This document shows, one piece after another, positions 1 to 9,985 of a DNA stretch of 64,000 nucleotides. The translations under genes were made by a program, and so were the position numbers. The DNA is from Dipteris shenzhenensis (lineage: Eukaryota > Polypodiophyta > Polypodiopsida > Gleicheniales), in assembly GCA_047967505.1 (NCBI GenBank), contig CM106538.1; one strand, 5' to 3'. The notes under the pieces were generated by a model. It searched no databases and was not told the DNA's origin. It worked only from the letters and a program-made list of their open reading frames with translations. Each line of letters begins with the position of its first letter. Positions within the stretch are counted from its first letter, which is position 1.

Positions 1-469
1 CAATATAACTCACTACATGGTAAGGTTCTGTCTTTTTTTTTTACTTAAGTGTGATCCTCTTTTTTTTATTATACTTACTATGCATTCTTATGTCTTACAG
101 CATATCATATACAACCACCTTCCCTATTTTGTCAAAAAGTATGGATGCCCAGCTATTTGGTCTACCCAAGGCATGGAGAAGTCTCACTACATGGCACGTA
201 ATGCATTTTTTAGACACACACAACACTATGGAGGGAGTCAGAAGGCGAATAGTCTGAAGGAAGTCTTCCAATGGTTTTACCGAGGCATACTACAAAGGCT
301 GCATGCTAAAAGAAAAGTTGCTAGCTCCAAAATCAAGCTTGCTTTTCTTCTAGCCCAAAAGCAAAGACGAAGACAAGCTCTAGACAATTCAATTGCAGCA
401 GAGAGACATAGACAGTGGAGGGAATCGAAGATATTTAGAAACCATAAATGGACAAGTAAACATGAATAG
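1..469 (+). CDS. C-terminal end of a transposase-like gene (5' part outside window)
   Basis: Two exon pieces are visible: bases 1-19, then a GT-AG intron (donor GTAAGG at 20, acceptor TTACAG ending at 100), then 101-469 ending in TAG. The join is in frame and gives a run of the form THYMHIIYNHLPYFVKKYG. Further on come the motif STQGMEKSH, the string FFRHTQHYGG and a basic Arg/Lys/Gln-rich tail. The Y-x-H...H...QGxE pattern recalls the C-terminal end of RNase-H-fold transposases, where the Glu could be catalytic; that assignment is inference and the family is not identified. A diverged copy lies at 28850-29142, beside a copy of the neighbouring minus-strand gene, so the two travel together. 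The gene faces that neighbour tail to tail with a 324-bp gap. Confidence 0.6.
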   Translation, partial: NITHYMVRFCLFFLLKCDPLFFIILTMHSYVLQHIIYNHLPYFVKKYGCPAIWSTQGMEKSHYMARNAFFRHTQHYGGSQKANSLKEVFQWFYRGILQRLHAKRKVASSKIKLAFLLAQKQRRRQALDNSIAAERHRQWRESKIFRNHKWTSKHE

Positions 470-793
470 GACTCATTTGTAACTTATTGGGGTTATGTCC
501 ACATGTTTTCAAACTCATTCAATAGAAATTTTTTTAGTGGAACAAGTGACTCTTGGTGTTATGCATGAAAAAAATTTCAATGTGAAACATATGATCTGAA
601 CTTAATACAATTTGTTTACAATTTCAATATATTGTTAAGTTTAATATTTAACGACACCACTCTATGTAAATGTACAAATCATTTCATCATCAACTTATTA
701 ATCATTTATACAAGATCATACCAGATATCAAAGACTTTATACAAATCAGTTCAAATTTAATATAATGTTTGTGCTATATTCGATGACTAAATC
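470..793. other. AT-rich spacer between two convergent 3' ends
   Basis: No reading frame or repeat is seen here. The base composition is AT-rich, as expected for shared 3' untranslated and polyadenylation sequence between a plus-strand and a minus-strand gene. Confidence 0.5.
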
Positions 794-3423
794 CTATTTC
801 TCCCAGGGCCTGTTCATCGGAACTCTCTTTTTGATCTTGATTGGAGTCTTTTTCTTCTTTATTGGCTTGATGTCGACTGTCTCTTTATCCTTTTCTTCAG
901 CTCTCTCCACCTGTTCCTCTTCTTGGACTGTGTGGCCTGATGCGATCATGGGTGGCTCTCGAAACCTTACAAGCTGGTGTTTTCCATAGCCCTCCAGATA
1001 TTTGGGGTCCTTAACACCACATGCTAATGCATAAGAAGTGTAAGACAAAAAGTAAGCGGCCCTAGAGGCCTGCTTATTCACATAATCTCCAAATATATCT
1101 ATGGCAGACAACCTCTCTATCAAAATGATCTTTTCCTTTTGCCATGAAAGAGCATGTCCACCTAAAGCCCTGGACAAACATTTTAGGAAGTAAACAATGG
1201 CTTCTCCATTGTTGCTCAACTGCCTATGGTAAATCAAGATCTTGGCACTGCCTAGATCATGAATATAATGAGCTAGGCCTGACATTTTGCGAAACCCAAC
1301 CTGCCTGCTTCCACTTGATCTCTGGAGGAATGTGTCATCCTCAATTTGTAGCTGCAACATATCAAAGGATTGGAGTGAGACAGTACACAACCTACAAAAC
1401 TAAAGTTAAGCAGAAGTCAAAGTATATGATTTGAAGTACCTTCTCATTTTCATCAGCAACAAGCAGTTCATCTTTCCAAAGATTTATCCCTCTCCCTTCT
1501 TGTACAGCCTCTTCTCTAGTCTTTTCTGTGTATAGAGCTGAGAGATTCATAGCTTCCTGTGTGAGCTGGAAGGCAGCTTCATCTGGCTCTTGGAGCTTTT
1601 CAGCCTCTTTGAAACAAAATGAAAGGGCCTCTACAGGATCAAACATTGTTTCCAAAGCCAGAAGTGATTGGTCATCCTCTATGCCAACCTCCTTGTCAAG
1701 CCTTGAAGCCTGGGCAATAAGGGAAATGGCATAGTCCTCCCTCAAATCAAACATACACTCTATATCATGGAGGAAAACATAATCCTTTCCACCAATCAAC
1801 ACACCTGGAAGCATGGGCACTGCATAGTTGCTGCTCTGAACATCAAAATCTTCAACTGGCTCTGCTCCCCTCAGAGTTTTATTCCTCAGTTGAACAAGGT
1901 CAAGAGCAGCCACTTGCAGCCCCTCATCCTGAAGGTTGATATCTTCTTCTTGCTCTGCCATTTCAGAGCCCAAAGAAACATCCTCCTTTTCAGAAGCTTC
2001 AGATGTGTCTTCTTCTTCTGTTTCCTGCCCTTGTTCATCCAAGGACTCCTGACTGAAGACAATGTACATGAGAAATGCCATGCTCTCCTCCAGCACTCTG
2101 CACTTTCTGGTGTGCAAAGTACAGTTGAATTTATAGTGATCAGGCAGGCTGTCAAATCTTCTGCTCACATGGTACCTCAGCCTGTCATTGGAGACAATAT
2201 GATTAATGTGCACAAAAACCTTTTCACCTCCCACAATTCTTCCTGCCTCTGTCAGTTCTTTGAAGGCATCCCAATAGTCTGAAAGAAAATCTTTGTGTTG
2301 CTCCAGTACAGAGCTCATTGAGAACTCCATGTTGAATATACTGTGGTATAAATGGAAGTTACTCTGAGCCTTGCATTTGTGAAGAAACTCAAACAGGAGC
2401 AAATCTGGAGAACTGTCCTCTTCTGGTTCCATTTGTTTTTTGATGGAAGAATCAGCACTCTGCTCCAGCCTCTTCTTTTTGCCTGTTCAAAAACTTATAT
2501 ACTATGAATTCTATATGCTGACATATGCAATCAGTGAGAATGCATTGTATATCACCAGATAATTCCTTCATGACATCTCATCACTCACCTGGTGATTGCT
2601 GAGGTTTTATTATAGCAGCAGAAAAGTCTAGCTTCCTCTTGAAAGGTGGGGCCTGGGAGCCAGCTGTTCCAAAACAAAAACATTTCTCATCATCAAGGAA
2701 GATCTCCACAGGGCTAAAGGTAGCAAATTAATGAGGTAGAAGTGAGAAACAAATAATACACAGGAATTTGCAGCAAAATGCGATATGGGCTGTTTAGAGA
2801 ATTGTAAACCACTCTCCTCGCATTTTGTTGCAAATTCTCAAATTCTGGTCATGTGCATGTCAAATTAAGAACTTGGTTCATCTCAGTGATTCCTGGACAC
2901 TATGATCTCATATGCAAGAGAAATAATGGAATGAGTGATACTATTCATGAGGAATGTGTCAACAACAGGAATTTGCAGCAAAATGCGATATGGGCTGTTT
3001 AGAGAACTATAAACCACTCTCCTCGCATTTTGTTGCAAATTCTCAAGTTCTGTTCATGTGCATGTCAAATCAAGCACTTGCTTCATTTCAGTGATTCCTG
3101 GACACTATGCTCTCATATGCAAGAGAAAAAATGGATTGAATGAAAATTTTCATGAGCAAGGAGTCCACAACAGGAATTTGCAGCAAAATGCGATATGGGC
3201 TGTTTAGAGAATTCCAAACCACTCTCCTCGCATTTTGTTGCAAATTTCTTCTTTCTGTTCATATCAACCTACAATCTAATTTCTGGGTGATTTACCACAT
3301 TGTGGAAGAAGGATGGAGCTGAGTGAAGACATTGGGACATAAAAAATCCAATGGATGGAAGAAATAAATGTTGAAAAACATTGAAACCAAACTAGAACTC
3401 TGACCTTTTTTTTCCTTTTCCAT
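794..3423 (-). CDS. 564-aa nuclear-type protein of unknown function, accessory gene of the putative transposon
   Basis: Four exons read cleanly on the minus strand: 3405-3423, 2589-2663, 1440-2482 and 794-1351. All junctions are GT-AG and phases match, giving 564 aa without an internal stop. The tiny first exon (MEKEKK plus one base) was chosen because its phase fits exon 2 exactly; it is the least certain part. Visible are basic nuclear-signal-like runs near residue 33 (GKKKRLEQ) and at the C-terminus (KKKKTPIKIKKR), an acidic Glu-rich linker around residues 190-230, and helical C-terminal sequence. I recognise no known domain. A decayed copy at 29560-31307 keeps similar text (REDYAISLIAQ versus REYYAIALIAQ; DPVEALSFCF versus NPLEAFSICF) and a splice donor at the matching place, which confirms it is a real protein gene. 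It is divergent from the H3-Ulp1 gene across a 1.5-kb hairpin-rich promoter region, so the two may be co-regulated. Confidence 0.75.
2764..3247. repeat. Three hairpins in a 205-bp tandem array
   Basis: Hairpins lie at 2764-2837, 2969-3042 and 3174-3247, starting exactly 205 bp apart. Each has a ~20-bp stem with left arm AATTTGCAGCAAAATGCGA and right arm TCGCATTTTGTTGCAAATT. The ~34-bp loop contains a second small inverted repeat (GTTTA...TAAAC in the first two copies). The spacers between hairpins are also repeated. The array lies in intron 1 and just upstream of exon 2 of the minus-strand 564-aa gene. Confidence 0.9.
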
Positions 3424-3686
3424 GCTGATTGAGTTGCACTGGTAAATCTCCTGCTCTTTCTCTAGCTTGAACCTTGCACTCTAGGTAACCTGGAGATCTG
3501 GCAGTACTGTCTTCAGGATGGCTGCAGTCTGGAAGGAGTGTGCTGGGTAGGAAAGAATCAGAGAGAAAGGATCAGGAGAGAGTCGTGGCAGGGATGAGAG
3601 ATTGGAATCCAGGGGAGGGAAAAGTGGTTGTGGTATTCATGATGAAATAATGAATGGCACAAGTTCCAAGGAATAAAGTGTACTTT

Positions 3687-3766
3687 CACACGTGCCAGAT
3701 TTCAAACTCCAAGAGATCTGGGTCCCATCCACACGTGTGAAAAACGACTAGATTCCACACGTGTGG
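3687..3766. promoter_or_regulatory. Cluster of three CACACGTG boxes
   Basis: CACACGTG occurs at 3687-3694, and the 10-bp palindrome CACACGTGTG at 3731-3740 and 3757-3766. CACGTG is the core of plant G-box/E-box sites bound by bHLH and bZIP factors. The cluster is about 265 bp upstream of the minus-strand gene's proposed start and 1.2 kb upstream of the H3-Ulp1 start, so it could serve both. Function is inferred from motif and position only. Confidence 0.45.
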
Positions 3767-3974
3767 GATTTAGTGATTCTTTAATTCATTTTGCACTTCT
3801 TTGTGGTATCCTGTTTTAGAACTCTTGCCCTCCAGTCTCTGCTCTCTTACCTCCCTACCTCCATACTCTGCAGCATCAGCATCTTGTCCAGCAGCACAGA
3901 ATCATCCTCAGCACAGATTACTCCTCAGCAGCACAGCACATCCACAGATAGACTCCAGGTCAGGAACAATGGGT

Positions 3975-4860
3975 TCTCCCCTTAGTCTCTGCAATCTTTT
4001 TGCCTAAAATAGAAAAAATACATACTGTATGGAAATGCATAGACTCAAACCAAGACAAAGAAATCACTGTAGGAAAGCAGATCTTCAAGTGTGATATTTC
4101 CATGTGATCTTCTTGAATAACCTCCATTCATACTGTATTTGGTTGGAGAAACATAGAAACCACTGTAGGAGTGCACCAGCATGTCATTTAGAAAATTTGC
4201 AGCAAAATGCGATGTGGACCTGTTTGAAATTCCAAACTGCTCATATCGCATTTTATTGCAAATTTCTCTATTTGGCTTCTTCCACCCCTGTGATTGCCTT
4301 CTCTTTGTGAGAACATGTTCTGGTTTTTTGACTTCCATAGCTGTAGTCTTCTTGCATAAACTCCATTCATACTGTATTTGGCTGGAGAGACAAAGAAATC
4401 ACTGTAGAAGTTCACCAGCATGTCATTTCAGAAATTTGCAGCAAAATGCGACGTGGACCTGTTTGAAATTCCAAACTGCTCATATCGCATTTTATTGCAA
4501 ATTTGTCTATTTGGCTTCTTCCAGCTCTGTGATTGCCTTTTCTTAATGAGAACATGTCTGGTTTTGTGACTCCCCTTAGTCTCTGCAATCTTCTTGCCTA
4601 AAATAGAAAAATTACATCCTGTATGGAAATGCATAGGCTCAAACCAAGACAGAGAAATCACTGAAGGAATGCAGATCTTCAAGTGTGATATTTGCATGTG
4701 ATCTTCTTGCATGACCTCCATTCATACTATATTTGGTTGGAGAAACATAGAAATCACTGTAGGAGTGCACCAGCATTTCATTTAAAAAATTTGCAGCAAA
4801 ATGCGATGTGGACCTGTTTGAAATTCCAAACTGCTCATATCGCATTTTATTGCAAATTTC
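3975..4860. repeat. Duplicated block with three more hairpins upstream of the H3-Ulp1 gene
   Basis: Hairpins at 4193-4267, 4431-4505 and 4787-4860 have the same stem as the 2.7-3.2 kb set. Their loop differs, with GTTTGAAATTCCAAAC at the centre, itself an inverted repeat. A longer block starting with CCCCTTAGTCTCTGCAATC occurs at about 3975-4200 and again at about 4570-4800, so the region grew by segmental duplication. Short open frames here are by-products of the repeats, not genes. Confidence 0.85.
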
Positions 4861-4964
4861 TCTATTTGGCTTCTACCACCCCTGTGATTGCCTTTTCTTT
4901 GTTAGAACATGTTCTTCATGTCTTTGATATCTTTCCAATCCTTTGTATGCAGTTTTTCAGAGTG

Positions 4965-7065
4965 ATGGCAAGAACCAAATCAACTGCAAGGCAAGTTGGC
5001 AAAGGACCAGGTCTTGCAGCAACAGCAGCTGGGACAGGTTCCAAGAAGTTTAGTGTTCCTCCAAAGGGAAGAGCTTCACATGGCAGGAAGGGTAAGCCAA
5101 TGAGCTTGCTCAAGCAAAAGGCCAAAAGATTGAATAAGGGTGCAGGTGTGCTTAGGGAAATAAGGAGGCAACAGAAAGCCATAGGTTTTGCAATACCCAA
5201 AGCACCCTTTCAAAGACTGGTGAGAGAAATTTGTGACAGTTGGAACCTTGGGTTCAGGTGGAATAGAACTGCCATTCTTTTCTTGCAGGAAATGGCAGAG
5301 GATTACCTGGAGAAATATTTTGAGGATGCAATGCTTGTAGCAGCCCATGCTCACAGGGTGACTTTGATGGCCAAAGATTTCAACACTTTGTCCAGAGTGA
5401 GATGGAGATATGACAAGCTGGTTCATCCTGTGGAATGGCAGGACATCAAAATGAGAGATATATTGCTAATTCCACCTACAAGGAAGGTCAAGGTTGATGA
5501 GGTAAAGGTTGTTGAGGTAACACACTCAAAGAACACCAGAGGGAAGGCTGCTTATAAGGACTCACTGAAGCAGCAAGTAAAAGAAACAAAATCTGTGATA
5601 GATGTGGAAACTGGAAAGAAGGAGCTACACATACATAGAAGGTTGAAGGAGCTGGGCCCTGATGTAGTTGTACATATTGAGGATGAAGTTTCAGTCAATG
5701 ATTTTGATTTGACAAAACAATGCTTAGCAGCATTGGCTAACAAGAATGAGTATTGCTCAGATACTATCATTCTTGCAATGCTCTAGTAAGTGTCTTTAAA
5801 TTTTACATTTTTTGCAAATCAATCCTCCTTGTAACTCTTTTATAACCTACCCTAATTATGTTCTGATCCTATGCAGTATGATGAGAAGCTGGCTTCATCC
5901 CTCTGTACAACATACAGTCCATATTGTTGATCCAGCCATTTCTTCTAGATTAAGAGATGCAAAAGAGACTCCCATGAGTATTTCCAGCTGGTTCAAACAC
6001 TGCAATTTTGAAGTAATTGACATTTTGCTACTTCCATATCATAGCAGGTATGTGGGTGACTACTTCTTTTAAGATTCTTCTTTAATATTGGGAACTCTTG
6101 TAGCCTTTCATTTGCTTATGCTTTTTTCCTTATGCAGTGACCACTGGAGTTTTGTGTCTATTGACATCCAGCAGAAGCAGTGCTTTCTATTCAACTCTCT
6201 AAAAAACACACACAGAGAGCTGAAATTGTAAGTACTGTGTGTGCTTTCTGAACTCAAAACTTCATTATTTTGATACCATACTAACTAAATTATACATATT
6301 GCAGTTGTATTAGAAGGCTATTAGATGCATTGGATCATTGTCCTCCAAATGTCTCTCTGTTGGATTCAATAGAGCCATTAAGTCTAGAGGTAAAAAGTCT
6401 ATTAAATGCTATGTCTTTGAACTTATTGAATAATTTTGTTTTGTGCTGATGCTCACAGTTTCTAACATTTTTTTCTAACTGTACAGACACCACAACAAAA
6501 TGATTCAAGTAGTTGTGGATGGAGGGTGCTGATCAATGCAAAATATATACTTTCAAGCTACTTTGAAAAGGAACAGCCAGATCTGGTAAGGAAAAATACT
6601 TTTCATTTAGCTTGAATATAATTCATAATGATACAAAGTGTTCTAAATTATCCTCTGCCATTGCAGATGAAAGAGGATAGCTTCAGCCCCAACTATGTAC
6701 ATAATTTTAGAGCTCATACAATTTTGAGGTTTTTGAGCTATGCCTCCCCCAAACCTATTGTAGCAGCTACTGTGGAGCTGGGTGAAAGCTCTAAAGTACA
6801 AGAAGGTGTCATACACCTTGATCCCACATATGAAGCACCTGATGTTGAGGACCAGATGCCACAGGAGCAATCACAGAGTGCTGAGGAGGAGCAGACACAG
6901 GAGCAAAGACCTGCTGTTGATGTTGAGGAGAAGGTGGAGAAGCAGCAAAGAGAGGCTTCTGGGGCAGTGGAGGAGACAGGATGGAGCACGGACAGGATGG
7001 AGCAGCAGAGAGAAGATCCTCCAGAAAATGTAGAGCAGCCTCTGGATGAAACTGTACATAAATAG
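4965..7065 (+). CDS. Histone H3-like domain fused to a Ulp1/SENP-like (C48) cysteine protease
   Basis: Six exons (4965-5785, 5877-6047, 6138-6227, 6305-6389, 6487-6585, 6667-7065) join with GT-AG borders and matching phases into 554 aa. Residues 1-160 are H3-like: start MARTKSTAR, then LREIRRQQK, then PFQRLVREI identical to canonical H3, then the long helix with FLQEMAEDYLEKYFED, HRVTLMAKDF and an Arg-rich end. The fold spans about residues 62-146, with loop 1 the canonical length rather than longer as in CENH3. After a linker, a Ulp1 core follows: DHW with His333, Asn350 where Ulp1 has Asp, and PQQNDSSSCGW with Gln393 and Cys399. A Glu/Gln-rich tail covers roughly 450-554. The start was chosen by its match to the H3 N-terminus; an acceptor-like TTTTTCAG just upstream allows a 5' non-coding exon. 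Ulp1 proteases process or remove SUMO and are known cargo of several DNA transposons. Nucleosome entry by the H3 half is inference. Confidence 0.85.
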
Positions 7066-7310
7066 AAAATGGATGTTAGAAATATGTTCTACAGATTCAG
7101 CTAAACAATTCTGTACAAAATCTTACTTGATTGAATACAAAACCTTTCTTTATGGAGTATGTGTGATCTCAATTTTAAAATTTTCTATGTCTTTGCATTT
7201 AACTGAGCTCTCTCTTCTTCTGAGTAACTGCAAAAAACCAATATGAATTAGAGTGGTAAATTAAACTAATAGCAATGCTTATAGAGACTAGGATAAATCA
7301 GATGGTGTAC

Positions 7311-8885
7311 CTTTCTGTTCTTGTAGATAAATAAAAAGTCGTTTGAGATAGAACCTTCAGTCTCAAACAGAATGTCACTGCGTAATTGAGCTAGGGAGCA
7401 ACATTCTCTTAACGAGATACTGGCTACCACATCACCATTCTCAAGAACATCAATATCAATAAGTTTATTTTGTGCACCAAACGACTCTTCATCTTGGTCC
7501 ATTGGGACAAGCTTTGAACCTAGCATTTGACTGCGCTTGTAATAAAAAGAGAAAATAAAATTTTGTGATGCAACCATGTACTTCAGTTGCATAGAAGGTT
7601 GGACCACCTCACAAAACACTGAACTACATGTCTTCTTATCCCAACCTTTATCCAAAAATTGTGGCATGCATGCCGAATTTGTTGCTTTAACTGTGAGCAT
7701 TGTTTTTGAAACCTTTACTGGAAAGGTATTAAACAAGTCTACAAAAACTGTGAGAGGCATGCACAAAGAAATTTTTACTATCCTAGTGGCAATATTGGGC
7801 CTCAGAGCTTTCTGTACTTCTGTAAAAAGCTTCGCCCTATATGCCTCTGTAACACTAGAATGTGGGTGAGGCCAATCCACCGAATTCCATGCCGGAAGGT
7901 CTTGTTTTATTAATACACCATGTGTGTTAGCTTTGTCCAGCAACTGATAAAAATGATCAGTAAAAAATATACCCGATTGAGCTAGCTCTGTTGCACATCG
8001 ACCTTGGTATTGTTGTTCTCCTATCGATCCATGCAGAACATCTATAAATCCCAGAATACAATCGATGTTTTGCCATGTCTCATACGATGAAGGATATAAA
8101 TCTGAAATAAAACAACACAAGAATGTCAATAAGTTAAGAGAGAAAGCTTCATCTTAAAAATCCATACACCTCATGAAGGAAAAAACCACAATAGAAAAAT
8201 ATACAATTAGGCCTGTGTTGCGGAAGATTTTTTGGATAGTCTCGCAAGACAAGTTCTTTATGCATGTACACGTGCTGAATCAAAACTTCTTTCACGGATA
8301 TCTTCCCTTTGGTGATTTTAAAATCTCGTACTCTTCCCTTCCACGATGCCAAGAAAATGTTTTTTGTCTGGGGTCTTTTTCTTTTGCTAGGTTGCATGAG
8401 CACCCATGCTCCTTTCGAAACACTAAACCTTTCCCAAGTTCCTTCTGTTTTGACTGTACTTGAATTCTCTACCGACGAAATATAAGAAGCAGGTCGACGG
8501 GGTAAGGATGTTTGGTATAATTCTGCCTTCGTAGCATTATCATCCACAGAGCGTCTTGCACAAGAACGGCTGTGGTTTTGGTTCACCATGGAGATTTTCT
8601 GAATCTGTAAGAATAGCAAAGTAATGTAACTAAGATAACAATTTGAAGTTTCAAGAAAGAGAAAGTGGGCAAACAGACAGTTGACGAGAAACATCTTACT
8701 CTACGCCAAACAGGATCAAGGGAGCAGTTTTGGAAAAGGAAGGCAGTTGCACAATGAGGCAATGGTGTAGAATGGTAGACCTTTCGCACGAAAGGCGGCA
8801 CAATATTTGAAAATTCAAAGGAAGGTGGAAGCGGGAAGGATCTTGTCAGATAAAATGTCAGTTTAGATTCTATCTTCTTGTCCAA
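7311..8885 (-). CDS. Unrecognised spliced gene, possibly truncated at its 3' end
   Basis: Exon 1 (8700-8885, starting MDKKIESK) joins in phase to exon 2 (about 8170-8604) across a clean GT-AG intron. Exon 3 begins at 8101 after TTTCAG and stays open to a possible donor (AAG/GTACAC) at 7311; without splicing the frame stops at 7266. The obvious exon 2 donor (GAG/GTGTAT) gives the wrong phase for exon 3, so either a weaker donor a few codons earlier is used or the gene is frameshifted. No family is recognised. The last ~45 residues (ENGDVVASISLRE... LFIYKNRKV) look like a small beta-grasp, ubiquitin- or doublecortin-like unit cut off at its last strand; this is a weak impression. No further exon is visible between 7265 and the end of the H3-Ulp1 gene, so the transposon may have landed in its 3' part. 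Confidence 0.5.
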
Positions 8886-9090
8886 AGATCTTCTACGAAT
8901 AAAAAACCAATCTCCTCATTAATGTAGCACGCTTGTACTTACATAAAGTATTGTTTCTTTTTTCTATTTTCTCTTATTTTCGTGAATTTTCAACGTTACA
9001 TTGGCCTTCTATTGATTGGTTGAGAGGTTATTTTTCCAAACCGTAAAAGGCCCCAAAATGAGCTCCCTTTTTTCCTAATGAGTCTCTATG

Positions 9091-9640
9091 GCTTAAATAA
9101 AGCACCCAAAAGCTATTATAGTAGAATCAACAAGTATTTTGCTAATCTAGGATACATGAGGTCCAATGTAGATCATATTCTCTACTACAAAGTTCAAGGG
9201 GAAGACATCACTATTACACTTTTGTAAGTAGATGATCTGATTGTGACAAGGAGCAATGATACCCTCATTAGCAAGTTGAAGCAAGAATTATCTATAGATT
9301 TCATATTACTTTAGTCTCCTAAAGAAGTTTCATATGGCAGATTGCAAAATTTCAGCCACTCCCATGGAGTAGATTTTGAAGCTTACCAAAGATTCAGAAT
9401 AGCATCCAATAAAATGACAAGTACTACTAGCAACTCATCGGATCTGTTATATATCTAATTCACAAGGACATATATTTGTAATGCAGTAAGTTCACCTGCA
9501 CAGTTTATGGCAAATCCAAAACAATCTCATTAAAAAGCAACCAAAAAAGTCTTGAGACACATCAAAGGTACAAGACCAATTTGGAATAGAATGAAGAGGA
9601 AGGACATTCCCATTACAAGGGTGTGATGGGATGTAGCAGC
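9091..9640 (+). pseudogene. Ty1/copia reverse transcriptase remnant
   Basis: The frame begins SLYGLNKAPKSYYSRINKYF and runs through YYKVQGEDITITLL and VDDLIVT, the YVDD-type catalytic motif with its Tyr codon replaced by TAA. It then reaches AQFMANPKQSH near the start of RNase H. It is closely related to the complete minus-strand copia element at 16603-24037. There are several stops, and most of RNase H is deleted before the polypurine tract and LTR that follow. Confidence 0.8.
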
Positions 9641-9715
9641 TCAGTCCTTCTTTGATTCCCCATAATCATCATCTTGAGGGAAGGCCTACTTCATGACATT
9701 GATCTTGAGGAAATG

Positions 9716-9985
9716 TGTTAAGGAATCATCTCAACACCATGTGATCATATGTGCATAGCACTAACACAAAAAAGTGCTAAAAGGCACAAGGGTTGGAAAC
9801 CCTAACCCTAACCCTAAAGGGGTCTATATATATTCTTTATTTTCAACTAAATCTAGTTACAATTAGTCATTTGTGATGTTCTCTCTACTTGTGCCCTCTC
9901 TCCTAATCTCCACTCTTCTCTCCTCCTCTCTCCATATTTGTTTAGGGTGTTCAAAGCTTAAGGACAAAGGAAGAGGTCATGTTGG
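9716..9985 (+). repeat. Copia LTR (first copy) with telomere-like repeats
   Basis: It begins TGTTAAGG after a purine-rich tract (CTTGAGGAAA). It contains AACCCTAACCCTAACCCTAAA followed by a TATATATATTC box and the string CAACTAAATCTAGTTACA, which is shared with the LTRs at 16603 and 23781. It stops at the fold-back insertion. Confidence 0.7.

Noticed and set aside
4045-4845. Several overlapping 60-120 aa frames on both strands with similar text (KFAAKCD, HRILLQ)
   Set aside because: They are produced by the repeated hairpin blocks and shift strand and frame from copy to copy; no splice or codon evidence.
4965-5440. Centromeric histone CENH3
   Set aside because: Loop 1 has the canonical H3 length and the N-terminus matches H3 (ARTK.TAR), although a tree would be needed to settle it.
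9780-9815. A true telomere or subtelomere
   Set aside because: Only two to four CCCTAA units, located at a fixed place inside LTRs.
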